A model generated the notes under the pieces. That model saw only the letters and a program-made list of their open reading frames with translations, was not told the DNA's origin and ran no database searches. A program made the position numbers and the translations under genes. From assembly GCA_035516155.1 (NCBI GenBank), contig DATJAP010000017.1, positions 13,286 through 77,285 of the forward strand: 64,000 nucleotides of DNA. Reading direction: 5' to 3'. Shown here one piece after another: positions 26,569-34,795 of the stretch. The DNA is from JAJYKN01 sp035516155. GTDB lineage: Bacteria > Nitrospirota > UBA9217. The number at the start of each line of letters is the position of its first letter. Position 1 is the first letter of the stretch.

Positions 26569-27564
26569 TCACTTGATCACCAGCATTCTGTCCAGCGCAC
26601 GTTTTGCCTTTATGCGGATGTCCTCGGGCACTTTGATCACGTACTGCATTTTCTCCATGGCCGTGAGCACGCTTTCGAGCCTTGTCCGTTTCATGTTTGG
26701 GCAGACCATCTCCTTGTTCAGGATATAGAACTTTTTATCGGGGCTTTCCTTTTTCATGCGATGGAGAATGCCTTCCTCGGTTCCGATGATAAACTCCTTA
26801 TGGTTCGATTCCTTGCAGAAGCGGAGCATACCGGAGGTGCTTGCGATTTGGTCAGCCATGTCCTGCACTTCTGGCGGGCATTCCGGATGAACCACGAGAA
26901 CAGCGTCGGGATGATCGGCTTTAGCTTTTTTCACGTCTTCCACATCGAGGTGTGCATGATGCACGTTGCAGAAACCGTCCCAGGAAATGATATTCTTCTT
27001 CGTCCGCTTGGCGGCATAGGAGGAGAGGTTCCGGTCAGGGATGCAGATGACCGTATCCTCCTTGAGCGATTCAATGACCTTGACGACATTCGATGATGTA
27101 CAGCATATATCGCTCTCGGCCTTCACCGCCGCGGAAGTGTTCACGTAGGCGACAACGGGAACGCCGGGATATTGCTTTTTCAAATCAATAAGCGTGAAGT
27201 CATCGGCGAATTTAAAAGCAATGCCGAGGACATCGCTGTAAAGCTCCCGCTTTGTCTTTCGAGGGCCTTTAACCGTTACCATGTCTGCCATGGGGCATCC
27301 TGCGCCGATCTCGGGCAGCAGGACAGTCTTATCAGGCGATAGGATTGAGGCACTCTCAGCCATGAAATGTACGCCACAGAATACGATCACGTCATAGTCC
27401 GTTTTTGCCGCTGCGCGGGAAAGTTCGAGGGAGTCACCGGTAATGTCAGCGATGTCCTGCACCTCGGGTCGCTGGTAATTATGTGCGAGAATGATGGCGT
27501 TCAGGTCTTTTTTTAGCGTAAGGATTTTATCGCGAAGGGCGTTGATATCGGTTTTCTCGGTCAT
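26569..27564 (-). CDS. nadA: Quinolinate synthase
   Basis: A 331-residue NadA that condenses iminoaspartate with dihydroxyacetone phosphate to quinolinate in NAD synthesis. The three [4Fe-4S] ligand cysteines are in FCGVHFMAE, CCTSSN and VCPNMK. HNYQRPEVQDIAD and SWDGFCNVHH are further family motifs. The ATG at 27564 is chosen: the frame runs 13 codons further to a TTG at 27603, but that TTG is the first half of a -35 box. No Shine-Dalgarno is present. nadB and nadC are not nearby. Confidence 0.95.
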   Translation of the reverse strand: MTEKTDINALRDKILTLKKDLNAIILAHNYQRPEVQDIADITGDSLELSRAAAKTDYDVIVFCGVHFMAESASILSPDKTVLLPEIGAGCPMADMVTVKGPRKTKRELYSDVLGIAFKFADDFTLIDLKKQYPGVPVVAYVNTSAAVKAESDICCTSSNVVKVIESLKEDTVICIPDRNLSSYAAKRTKKNIISWDGFCNVHHAHLDVEDVKKAKADHPDAVLVVHPECPPEVQDMADQIASTSGMLRFCKESNHKEFIIGTEEGILHRMKKESPDKKFYILNKEMVCPNMKRTRLESVLTAMEKMQYVIKVPEDIRIKAKRALDRMLVIK

Positions 27565-27573
27565 GGCTGTGTG

Positions 27574-27603
27574 ATAATACCGACAATCGCGGCTGATTGT
27601 CAA
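27574..27603 (-). promoter_or_regulatory. nadA promoter, start point close to the ATG
   Basis: On the minus strand TTGACA (27603-27598) and TATTAT (27579-27574) are separated by 18 bp. Only 9 nt lie between the -10 box and the nadA ATG at 27564, and they hold no Shine-Dalgarno. The transcript should start within about three bases of the ATG. Confidence 0.7.
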
Positions 27604-27695
27604 ATAGAAAGTGAAAAAGAAAGGATTCAGGGAAGGGATAAACGGCTGAGAGATGGCAGATTTTCGTTCTGCAACATGCTTACCCGGCTTTTCTA

Positions 27696-27724
27696 TTGCG
27701 CGGGCAGGTGATTTCGGGTATTCT
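27696..27724 (+). promoter_or_regulatory. era promoter, start point at the ATG
   Basis: TTGCGC (27696-27701), 17-bp spacer, TATTCT (27719-27724), then AACCCCC and the era ATG at 27732. The 7-nt gap places the transcription start at or next to the ATG. Confidence 0.6.
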
Positions 27725-27731
27725 AACCCCC

Positions 27732-28634
27732 ATGACAGAGAATAAAAAATTCAAATCAGGATTCATTTCCATTATCGGCAGGCCGAATGTAGGGAAATCC
27801 ACACTACTCAACGCCCTTCTGGGCGAGAAGATAGCCATTATTTCCGACAAGCCACAGACCACACGGAACCGGATTATCGGCATTGTGAACCAGTCTGGAG
27901 CGCAGATGGTATTCATGGACACGCCAGGCATCCATAAACCAATGCATAAGATGAACGAGTTCATGGTAAACACAGCACTCAGGACGTATAACGAAGTGGA
28001 TGTGATCCTCATGCTTGTTGAAGCGACCGAACGGCCCGGAGGGGGGGACAGATTCATCATCGAAACGCTTCAGAAGATAAAAACACCGGTGTTTTTGGTC
28101 ATCAACAAGGTCGATCTTGTAAAAAAAGAGACGTTGCTGCCGCTCATGCAAGAATGCAGCAAGCTCTATCCCTTCGCGGAGATCATTCCTATCTCAGCTC
28201 TCCAGAACGATCTCGGCGGTCTGATCGAGGCGATTACCAGAAAGTTGCCCCAGGGACCGCGGTATTTTCCCGATGACCAGCTTACGGACCAGCCCGAACG
28301 TTTTATCGTATCTGAAATCGTCCGCGAGAAGATATTCGAACTCACGAAGGAGGAAATACCCTATTCCACGGCCGTGGTCATCGAGGATATGAAGGAAGAG
28401 CCCGACATCACGCGCATTCATGCCGTTATTTACGTGGAGCGGGATTCACAAAAGGGGATCGTGATCGGCAGGGGCGGGACCTTGCTGAAGCAGATCGGTA
28501 CGCTGGCGAGGCATGATGCAGAAAAGCTGCTCGGGACCAAGATCTTCCTGAAGCTCTACGTCAAGGTAAAAAAGGGCTGGCGCGAGGACGTGGGCATGCT
28601 CAAAAATATCGGAATTCTCCAGGAGGGAGATTAG
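27732..28634 (+). CDS. era: Ribosome-assembly GTPase Era
   Basis: A 300-residue Era. The G domain has GRPNVGKST (G1), DTPGI (G3) and NKVD (G4); the C-terminal KH domain has the VIGRGG loop and KLYVKVKKGWR. Era binds the 3' end of 16S rRNA in 30S maturation. The frame is open back to a TTG at 27696, but that triplet is the -35 box, and the ATG at 27732 matches the usual N-terminus. dedA follows after 2 nt, so they form an operon. Confidence 0.96.
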   Translation: MTENKKFKSGFISIIGRPNVGKSTLLNALLGEKIAIISDKPQTTRNRIIGIVNQSGAQMVFMDTPGIHKPMHKMNEFMVNTALRTYNEVDVILMLVEATERPGGGDRFIIETLQKIKTPVFLVINKVDLVKKETLLPLMQECSKLYPFAEIIPISALQNDLGGLIEAITRKLPQGPRYFPDDQLTDQPERFIVSEIVREKIFELTKEEIPYSTAVVIEDMKEEPDITRIHAVIYVERDSQKGIVIGRGGTLLKQIGTLARHDAEKLLGTKIFLKLYVKVKKGWREDVGMLKNIGILQEGD

Positions 28635-28636
28635 CA

Positions 28637-29257
28637 ATGCATGAACTGATCATCTGGCTGGTGTTGACCATCGGCGCGCTGGGGTATCCTGGAATCTTTC
28701 TTCTCATGGCCATGGAAAGTTCTGTCATTCCTCTTCCGAGCGAACTCATAATGCCACCCGCAGGCTACCTTGCCCAACAGGGCCAGATGAACATGGCAAT
28801 CGTGATTCTCTGCGGAGCGGCCGGGAGTCTTGCAGGAGCCTATGTCAATTATTTTGCAGCGCATTATCTGGGCAGGCCATTGGTCCTCAAGTACGGAAAG
28901 TATGTATGGATCACGGAAGAGAAGTTCGCCAAAGTGGAACAGTATTTCGAAGATCACGGCGAGATATCGACCTTCATCGGGAGGCTTCTGCCCGTGGTGC
29001 GACATCTTATCTCGCTGCCTGCGGGCCTTGCGGGCATGAATCGCCTCAAGTTCTCGCTCTATACCGTGCTCGGCGCCGGACTTTGGGTTACGGTTTTATC
29101 TTGTATCGGGTATATCATTGGTGCCAATCAGGAACTGATCATGAAATACTCCCATCAGGCATTGATCGGCGTTGTCGTCGGAAGCATCGTAATCATATAT
29201 TTCTATGTGAGGGCGCATAAAAAGAAGAAAGCCGTAAACACGGATATCACAAGCTAA
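28637..29257 (+). CDS. DedA family membrane protein
   Basis: A 206-residue DedA-family protein with the conserved E-S-x-x-P-x-P-x-E motif (ESSVIPLPSE) and the amphipathic RLLPVVRHLISLPAG region. It has about five membrane helices and a basic C-terminus. DedA proteins are linked to membrane potential and, in some cases, to lipid-carrier flipping. It follows era by 2 nt. Which DedA subgroup it belongs to cannot be told by eye. Confidence 0.92.
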   Translation: MHELIIWLVLTIGALGYPGIFLLMAMESSVIPLPSELIMPPAGYLAQQGQMNMAIVILCGAAGSLAGAYVNYFAAHYLGRPLVLKYGKYVWITEEKFAKVEQYFEDHGEISTFIGRLLPVVRHLISLPAGLAGMNRLKFSLYTVLGAGLWVTVLSCIGYIIGANQELIMKYSHQALIGVVVGSIVIIYFYVRAHKKKKAVNTDITS

Positions 29258-29390
29258 ATGCTGAGTCTACTATTACCCTTGGCCGTTCAGGTGTCACCGG
29301 GCGAATATCGTCGCATGGTGATTTATGCTCGTTGCAGTAGTTATGCCCGGTGTGTTCCGTTCGGTGCGTTTGTCCGGGTTGGGACATGCG

Positions 29391-30143
29391 ATGAAATCAA
29401 AAACTGAAGCAATCATCATAAGCAGCATGAACCTGGGAGATGCGGACAAACTTGTCTCCTTTTTTTCGCTCGACCGCGGCATGCTAAAGGGCGTCGCGAA
29501 AAATGCGCGAAAATCTTTCAAACGCTTCGGTGCGGGACTCGAGAGCTTCACCCTTGTACGGCTTCATCTGTACGAACGGGAAAACCAGGAGCTTGTTCGG
29601 CTCGAGTCCTCAGAGATTATCGAACAGCACGCATCCATCGGCTGCGATCTGGGCCGTGCAGCAGTAGGAGCGGTTATGCTTGAACTGGTACGTGAGATGT
29701 CTCCCTTGGGCGAGCGCAACACTCCTGCTTTTCTGCTTCTCTCACACGTCCTTCACCTTTTGGATGAGGGAGAAGAACCGCTCTTCCTCCTCAGCGTTTT
29801 CATGATTAAATTCCTGTCGCTCCTGGGTTATCAGCCTAAACTTGATCATTGCATTTCCTGCGGAACCCAGCCGAAAGGGGAGGCTATGTTTTTCGGCATG
29901 AAAGGCGGTATTCTTTGCCCCTCCTGCATGGGCTCTTCAGAAGAACCGGAGATCCGGTTGTCCGCCGGGGCCGTGGGATTTTATTACCATGTCCTAAGGA
30001 TGGATATGGATAGGGTTTCCCGGCTGAAACCGTCTTATAACATTATCCGGGAGCTTGATCGTGCCTTCGCTGCTCATACCTTTTATATCCTCGGCAAACG
30101 CCTCAAATCGACGGATTTCTTAAAAACAGTCTGTACCATATGA
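29391..30143 (+). CDS. recO: DNA repair protein RecO
   Basis: A 250-residue RecO: N-terminal OB fold (EAIIISSMNLGDADKL, then FSLDRGMLKGVAKNARK), helical C-terminal domain, and a four-Cys zinc site (HCISCG and CPSCM). RecO loads RecA with RecR and anneals SSB-coated strands. The frame is open 22 codons upstream, but the ATG at 29391 fits the family start. It is third in the era-dedA-recO cluster, 133 nt after dedA. Confidence 0.9.
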   Translation: MKSKTEAIIISSMNLGDADKLVSFFSLDRGMLKGVAKNARKSFKRFGAGLESFTLVRLHLYERENQELVRLESSEIIEQHASIGCDLGRAAVGAVMLELVREMSPLGERNTPAFLLLSHVLHLLDEGEEPLFLLSVFMIKFLSLLGYQPKLDHCISCGTQPKGEAMFFGMKGGILCPSCMGSSEEPEIRLSAGAVGFYYHVLRMDMDRVSRLKPSYNIIRELDRAFAAHTFYILGKRLKSTDFLKTVCTI

Positions 30144-30238
30144 ACTAGACGGTCTCTGTTAAGAGGATCGTTATGGCAGGAAAACGAACGTGTGCGTTGA
30201 GGGATTCACTGCGGCAGGGGACGCGGAGGGGGGAATAT

Positions 30239-31786
30239 TCAGCGATGCTTAAGGAACGGTTTCTCCCGAGGGTTTGCAGCCAGCATGACCAGCGTGAAAA
30301 ACACACATCCGTAGGAAAAAAGATCGCCATAACGGGTGTAAATAGTTTTCTTCGAACCAGGAACAAGTCTGTGCGTTAGATAAGCTTCCGTAAAAATTCC
30401 CGAAGTTTCAAGGATCCTTCCCTGCGCATCAATAAATCCCGATATGCCCGTGTTTGCTGCGCGCGCAACGGGAACGCGGTTTTCCACGGCACGGAAGACG
30501 GCCATGGAAAAGTGCTGATACGGGGCGGCGGTTTTGCCGAACCAGGCATCATTCGTGATGGTTGTCACAACGGAGGCACCCCGGTCCACGAATGTTCTTA
30601 CAAGATTGGGGAAAATGATTTCGTAGCAGATGACAGTGCAGAGTCTTGCTTCCTTTCGCGCGACCGAATCGCCGTAGGGAACGGTCATCACCGTGTAGGT
30701 ATGGCCGGTTTCAGTATCGCCGACTGCCTGCGTAATTTTATTGATGAAGAAGAGGATTTTTTTCAGCGGCACGTACTCGCCGAAGGGGACAAGGTGGATC
30801 TTGCTGTATTCCGCAGCAATCTGCCCCCCTCCTGATAAGAGAAACGCAGTATTCCGGCTGATGATGTGATGGTTCGGCAGAATTTCATCCGTGGGGCTTC
30901 CGAAGAGAAGCGGGATCTTGTTCTGCTTTACGAAAGTGACGAGATTCTCTGTAAGGGGCGCGTCATTTCCGGATATCCCGTCGAAATTGAATGGCGTGGC
31001 CGTTTCCGGCCAAATGACAAGGTCAGGACGCTCTTTGAGCGCTTCCAGGGTCAGTCGCTTGTATACGGCAACAACATCTGACTGGTACACTGGGTCCCAC
31101 TTTTTGTCCTGCTCGATGTTTCCCTGCACGACTGAGATGTTGATGCCGTCGGACTGCTCCGCCGACTGCAGTTTGACGAACCCGTATCCCAAGGTGAGTG
31201 CCAATGCGAAAATTGCGGCGACGATTGCGGTCCAGTTTTTCCTGTTTCCCATAAACTCCGCCGCGGACACATTCACCAGCACGATCAGGAATGAAACGCC
31301 GTATACCCCGGTGATGTCGGCGATCTGAATGACCGAAAGCACGCTGTACTGTGTGTAGCCGAGCAAAGCCCACGGGAAACCACTGAAGATGTATGTTCTA
31401 GCAAGTTCTAGGGCAGTCCAGAGAATCGGAGCCGAGATGAAGAACAGCGCTGGATTACTGCTCCTGAGATGCACGGACGTTGCACCGAAGAGCGCAGGGT
31501 ACAACGCCAGGAAAGAGCAGAGAAGAAGCGTGATCAGTGATGCCGGGATAAGCGGAATGCTTCCATAAAAATGAATGGAGTTGGTTACCCAATAGACCGT
31601 TCCGGCGAAATAAACAATGCCTGTAATCCCGCCGAGCCAGAACCCGGTTTTTACAGTTTGCCCCCTGAGGGCGAAGAGCAACGGGACAAGGGCAAACCAT
31701 GCGACAAAATGCAGATTGAAGGTGGGGAAGGACGCGGCCAGGAGCAGTCCGGAGGTAATAGCCAGCGGCGTGGATCGGAGGTTCAT
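30239..31786 (-). CDS. lnt: Apolipoprotein N-acyltransferase
   Basis: A 515-residue Lnt: an N-terminal region of about six membrane helices, a periplasmic nitrilase-like domain and a last helix near the C-terminus. The catalytic triad is visible as Glu in IWPETATPF, Lys in KIHLVPFGEYVPL and Cys in TVICYEIIFP. It adds the third acyl chain to lipoproteins in the inner membrane. The ATG lies 1 nt after the stop of the Hfq-like gene, so both are in one operon. Confidence 0.95.
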   Translation of the reverse strand: MNLRSTPLAITSGLLLAASFPTFNLHFVAWFALVPLLFALRGQTVKTGFWLGGITGIVYFAGTVYWVTNSIHFYGSIPLIPASLITLLLCSFLALYPALFGATSVHLRSSNPALFFISAPILWTALELARTYIFSGFPWALLGYTQYSVLSVIQIADITGVYGVSFLIVLVNVSAAEFMGNRKNWTAIVAAIFALALTLGYGFVKLQSAEQSDGINISVVQGNIEQDKKWDPVYQSDVVAVYKRLTLEALKERPDLVIWPETATPFNFDGISGNDAPLTENLVTFVKQNKIPLLFGSPTDEILPNHHIISRNTAFLLSGGGQIAAEYSKIHLVPFGEYVPLKKILFFINKITQAVGDTETGHTYTVMTVPYGDSVARKEARLCTVICYEIIFPNLVRTFVDRGASVVTTITNDAWFGKTAAPYQHFSMAVFRAVENRVPVARAANTGISGFIDAQGRILETSGIFTEAYLTHRLVPGSKKTIYTRYGDLFSYGCVFFTLVMLAANPREKPFLKHR

Positions 31787-31787
31787 T

Positions 31788-32183
31788 CTATTGAGTCGCC
31801 TTTTGCTCCTGCATCCACTTCAAGAGGCCTTCCTTCATGCCATTATTGATGCTCTGCTCGGCAGGGGATAGAGAAAGAGGCGTGGAATTCTGCGCTGGAC
31901 GAGGTTTGTGTGCCGCGCTTTTCTGTGATCTAGCTGCTGTTTTTGCAGATGCCGGACCGGCCGGCACCGATTGGCGTTTCTGCTCCTCCTGAACAGCAAG
32001 GGCAAGGGAAGAGACTGCATGACGATAGAGTATCTCCCGCTTCTGGCCTTCCACAACAATAACATAACTGTCGAAAGCCTTTACTTTTCCCGAAACGCGG
32101 ATTTTGTTCTGGAGTGTCACAGTTACGGGGGTTTGTTCGGCAAGGTAAGCGTTTAGCATGCGGTCGAGAAGATTTGTTTCCAT
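31788..32183 (-). CDS. Hfq-like single Sm-domain protein with long tail
   Basis: A 131-residue protein. Residues 4-61 have the Hfq pattern: NLLDRMLNAYLAEQTPVTV, the Sm1 segment GKVKAFDSYVIVVEG and the Sm2 motif YRHAVSSL (Y53). The usual Sm2 is Y-K-H-A; here Lys is Arg. After it comes a tail of about 65 residues rich in Ala, Ser, Gln and Lys that ends in a predicted helix. The start is the ATG at 32183, with GAGGTGG before it; a GTG three codons earlier is less likely. It lies between a double-Sm Hfq gene and lnt. RNA binding is expected but not shown. Confidence 0.78.
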   Translation of the reverse strand: METNLLDRMLNAYLAEQTPVTVTLQNKIRVSGKVKAFDSYVIVVEGQKREILYRHAVSSLALAVQEEQKRQSVPAGPASAKTAARSQKSAAHKPRPAQNSTPLSLSPAEQSINNGMKEGLLKWMQEQKATQ

Positions 32184-32219
32184 GGTAGCCACCTCGTGAT
32201 CTGAAAAAAATGTTCCAGT

Positions 32220-32705
32220 CTACCGATTTATCGTGGTAATTGCGTGTTTATAATACAAGTGTTGCCTGCCGCCTTCCGAGAGCAGAAGCGTAAAACTATC
32301 ATATCCTTCAATATGTGCTTTTATCCGTTGACCGTTCACCAGGTAGAGAGTAAGGAGCTGGTTTTCCCTGATGGCTTTATCGAGAAACTCCTGTTGTATG
32401 TTGGGACGGTTGGCGACGGTATCCTGCAAGGTCGTCGATGGTTCGGAACAGCTTTGAGGCGGTTGGAGCGCTGATCGGAAAAGGACTGGTTGAGGAGCGG
32501 AAAAATAGGAAATTTCCTGTTTGAGAAGCGTGATGAGCGCGCCGTTTACTTCAAAATTGATTTCGTACCGACCGACGTCATGAATCAACCCTTCATATTC
32601 GGTTTTGTTCATCTGCCCGATACGAAGCCTGATCCCGTTTACTAATGCCTTTGACAGGAACTGCGATTCGATGGTTTGTTTTGATTCTTCCTTCTGCACT
32701 TCCAT
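32220..32705 (-). CDS. hfq: Double-Sm-domain Hfq
   Basis: A 161-residue protein with two Hfq-type domains in one chain. The C-terminal domain (residues 103-161) is canonical: QQEFLDKAIREN, LTLYLVNGQRIKAHIEGYD and the Sm2 motif YYKHAITTI. The N-terminal domain (about 12-68) aligns with it (ESQFLSKALVNGIRLRIGQM, then EGLIHDVGRYEINFEVNG) but lacks the YKHA motif. About 35 Pro/Ser/Gln-rich residues link them. Normal Hfq is one domain and forms a hexamer ring; this chain could form a six-domain ring as a trimer. The ATG at 32705 is chosen from its promoter; an in-frame TTG at 32741 is the -35 box. Confidence 0.8.
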   Translation of the reverse strand: MEVQKEESKQTIESQFLSKALVNGIRLRIGQMNKTEYEGLIHDVGRYEINFEVNGALITLLKQEISYFSAPQPVLFRSALQPPQSCSEPSTTLQDTVANRPNIQQEFLDKAIRENQLLTLYLVNGQRIKAHIEGYDSFTLLLSEGGRQHLYYKHAITTINR

Positions 32706-32712
32706 TGGAAAA

Positions 32713-32741
32713 ATCATATCTGAATTTAGGCACTTTTGCAA
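32713..32741 (-). promoter_or_regulatory. Promoter of the hfq-hfq-lnt operon, start point at the ATG
   Basis: On the minus strand TTGCAA (32741-32736), 17-bp spacer, TATGAT (32718-32713), then 7 nt (TTTTCCA) and the ATG at 32705. No Shine-Dalgarno fits in the gap. An in-frame ATG at 32717 lies inside the -10 box and would not be transcribed from this promoter. Confidence 0.65.
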
Positions 32742-32808
32742 GAAATATTTCTCGCGGCTACTCGGAGCACTAAGGAAGTCCCCATGACGACATGCGGCTT
32801 TTTCCTTA

Positions 32809-32837
32809 TTGACTTTTCACGACGTATGTCCTATTAT
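32809..32837 (+). promoter_or_regulatory. queD promoter, start point near the ATG
   Basis: TTGACT (32809-32814), 17-bp spacer, TATTAT (32832-32837), then 8 nt and the queD ATG at 32846. There is no Shine-Dalgarno. It is divergent from the hfq promoter about 70 bp away. Confidence 0.68.
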
Positions 32838-32845
32838 CCAACGCT

Positions 32846-33214
32846 ATGTATGAGCTTATGGTTGAATCAAAATTTGCCGCAGCCCATCAGCTGCGGGGGT
32901 ATAAAGGTAAGTGCGAAAAGCTCCACGGACATAACTGGCGCGTAACCATAGCCGTGACTGCTGAACGTCTGGATGAAGTGGGGCTTGCTGTCGATTTTCA
33001 CGTCCTCAAGAAATCACTTCGTGAAGTGCTTGACCAGCTGGAGCATACGTTCTTGAACGAAATCTTTCCTTTCACCCAGATCAACCCCTCATCGGAAAAC
33101 TTGGCAAAGTGGATTTACGACACCATGACGAAGAAAACCAACGATGACAACATAGAAGTCGCGAGCGTAACCGTCTGGGAGTCGGACACGGCATCAGCGA
33201 GCTATTTCGAATAA
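32846..33214 (+). CDS. queD: 6-carboxy-5,6,7,8-tetrahydropterin synthase (QueD family)
   Basis: A 122-residue protein of the 6-pyruvoyltetrahydropterin synthase/QueD fold. Zinc ligands are H14 (AAAHQL), H27 and H29 (KLHGHNW), and the catalytic cysteine is C23. It makes carboxytetrahydropterin in the queuosine path, the substrate of QueE, which is encoded at 44057. queC and queF are not in the window. It has its own promoter with no visible leader. Confidence 0.92.
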   Translation: MYELMVESKFAAAHQLRGYKGKCEKLHGHNWRVTIAVTAERLDEVGLAVDFHVLKKSLREVLDQLEHTFLNEIFPFTQINPSSENLAKWIYDTMTKKTNDDNIEVASVTVWESDTASASYFE

Positions 33215-33263
33215 AACCCTTAAACTGTTCACTGCAGTACTCAAAGTTCCCAGAGGAGGCAGG

Positions 33264-34601
33264 ATGGACAAGAGAACTGCTGAAAAAATACTCTCCTTTG
33301 CAAATTCATACAAGACCGACGCAGCTGAGGTTTTTCTCCGTTCTTACTCTTCGACTACCATTGAAATAAAGGATCAGAAAGTTGATGCATTCGAACGGGC
33401 GCGGGACATTGGCGCTGGCTTGCGCCTCATTGTGCAGGGGCGGCTGGGGTTTGCTTTCACAACCGATCTTTCGGACCGTGCTCTCGCCACGCTTGCTCGT
33501 GCGGCATTTACGAACATGCAAAATACCGTTCCGGACCCGTATCACTCCATCCCTCAGAAAACGGCAGTTCCGTATCATCCCGTCTTGATCTATGATTCCG
33601 ATATCGTCTCGTTGACGGAAAAGGAAAAGATCGACCGAGTAATGGCCATGGAACGCGAGGCATTCGCTGTCGACAAGCGAATAAAACACATCCGGAAGGC
33701 ATTCGCCTCATTTTCAGATGCTGAAACGCTGATCATGAACAGCCTGGGTGCGGAAGTCTCCTATAAAAGCACAGCCTGTTCATCAAGTATTGAAGTAGTT
33801 GCCGAGGATGGGGGAGAATCCCAGGCGGGCTCGGACTTCGATGTGAACCGCTTTTACCGAAAACTCGAGATCGAGGAAGTTGGTCGACGGGCTGCCCAGA
33901 AGGCCCTCGACCTACTCGGTGCAAAACACATTGCATCAGTTAAGGCGCCGGTAATCCTTGAAGCGACAGTAGCGCAGGAGTTCCTTTCTATGATGGCGAG
34001 CGGCTTCTCGGCGGAAAGCGTGCAGAAAAAGAGGTCGCTTTTCATCGGCAAACTGGGAGCAGATGTTGCGTCAACTGCCATTACCGTGCTCGACGATGGA
34101 CTGCGGGAGGGTGGACTTGGCACAGCCCCGTGTGATGACGAGACGGTGCCGATGCAAAGGAAAACCATCATTGAAAAAGGCAGGCTTGCCCTGTTTCTTT
34201 ACAATACCTACACGGCGAACAAGGATAAAACCGTATCAACGGGCAATGGCATGCGCGGCGGTTTCAAAGGCCTGCCTGGCGTCGGTTTGACGAACCTCTA
34301 CATCGAAGCGGGACGGGATTCTCCAGACGACCTTATTGCATCAATCGACAACGGTTTGTATGTTACCGAAGTCATGGGGATGCATACCGCCAACCCTATT
34401 TCTGGTGATTTTTCAGTTGGCGCCACGGGCTTTTGGATCGAGAAGGGGAAAAAGGCCTATCCCGTGCGCGAGATTGCGATCGCCGGCAACATCCTTGACC
34501 TGATGAAGCATGTTGATGCCGTGGGCAGCGATCTCCGTTTCTCGGGCAGGATCGGCAGCCCTTCGCTCCGCATAAAGGAACTCTCGATCGGCGGGAAATG
34601 A
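33264..34601 (+). CDS. pmbA: TldD/PmbA family protein, PmbA (TldE)-like
   Basis: A 445-residue PmbA/TldE-type protein. It lacks the HExxxH metal site of TldD, as PmbA does. Family stretches include AEVFLRSYSSTTIEIKDQK (N-terminal domain), GFSAESVQKKRSLF, and STGNGMRGGFKGLPGVGLTN. With TldD it forms a protease that processes unfolded peptides such as microcins and CcdA. No tldD lies next to it. A good Shine-Dalgarno (GAGGAGG) precedes the ATG. Confidence 0.9.
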   Translation: MDKRTAEKILSFANSYKTDAAEVFLRSYSSTTIEIKDQKVDAFERARDIGAGLRLIVQGRLGFAFTTDLSDRALATLARAAFTNMQNTVPDPYHSIPQKTAVPYHPVLIYDSDIVSLTEKEKIDRVMAMEREAFAVDKRIKHIRKAFASFSDAETLIMNSLGAEVSYKSTACSSSIEVVAEDGGESQAGSDFDVNRFYRKLEIEEVGRRAAQKALDLLGAKHIASVKAPVILEATVAQEFLSMMASGFSAESVQKKRSLFIGKLGADVASTAITVLDDGLREGGLGTAPCDDETVPMQRKTIIEKGRLALFLYNTYTANKDKTVSTGNGMRGGFKGLPGVGLTNLYIEAGRDSPDDLIASIDNGLYVTEVMGMHTANPISGDFSVGATGFWIEKGKKAYPVREIAIAGNILDLMKHVDAVGSDLRFSGRIGSPSLRIKELSIGGK

Positions 34602-34795
34602 CTCGCCGCACCAGAGGGGCAACATCAGGGTCCTCTTCAAGCCGAAATACATGTCAGCCGTCCTCTTAATAATGGTATACTAAAAATATCTCCGGTCTCC
34701 CTTGTTTTTGAGGCATGAAACCGGGTTAAATTCCTGAAAGAAATTAATTTATAATCAAATTCGCCTTTTCCGGAGAGGAACCTTATTGCCCATCA

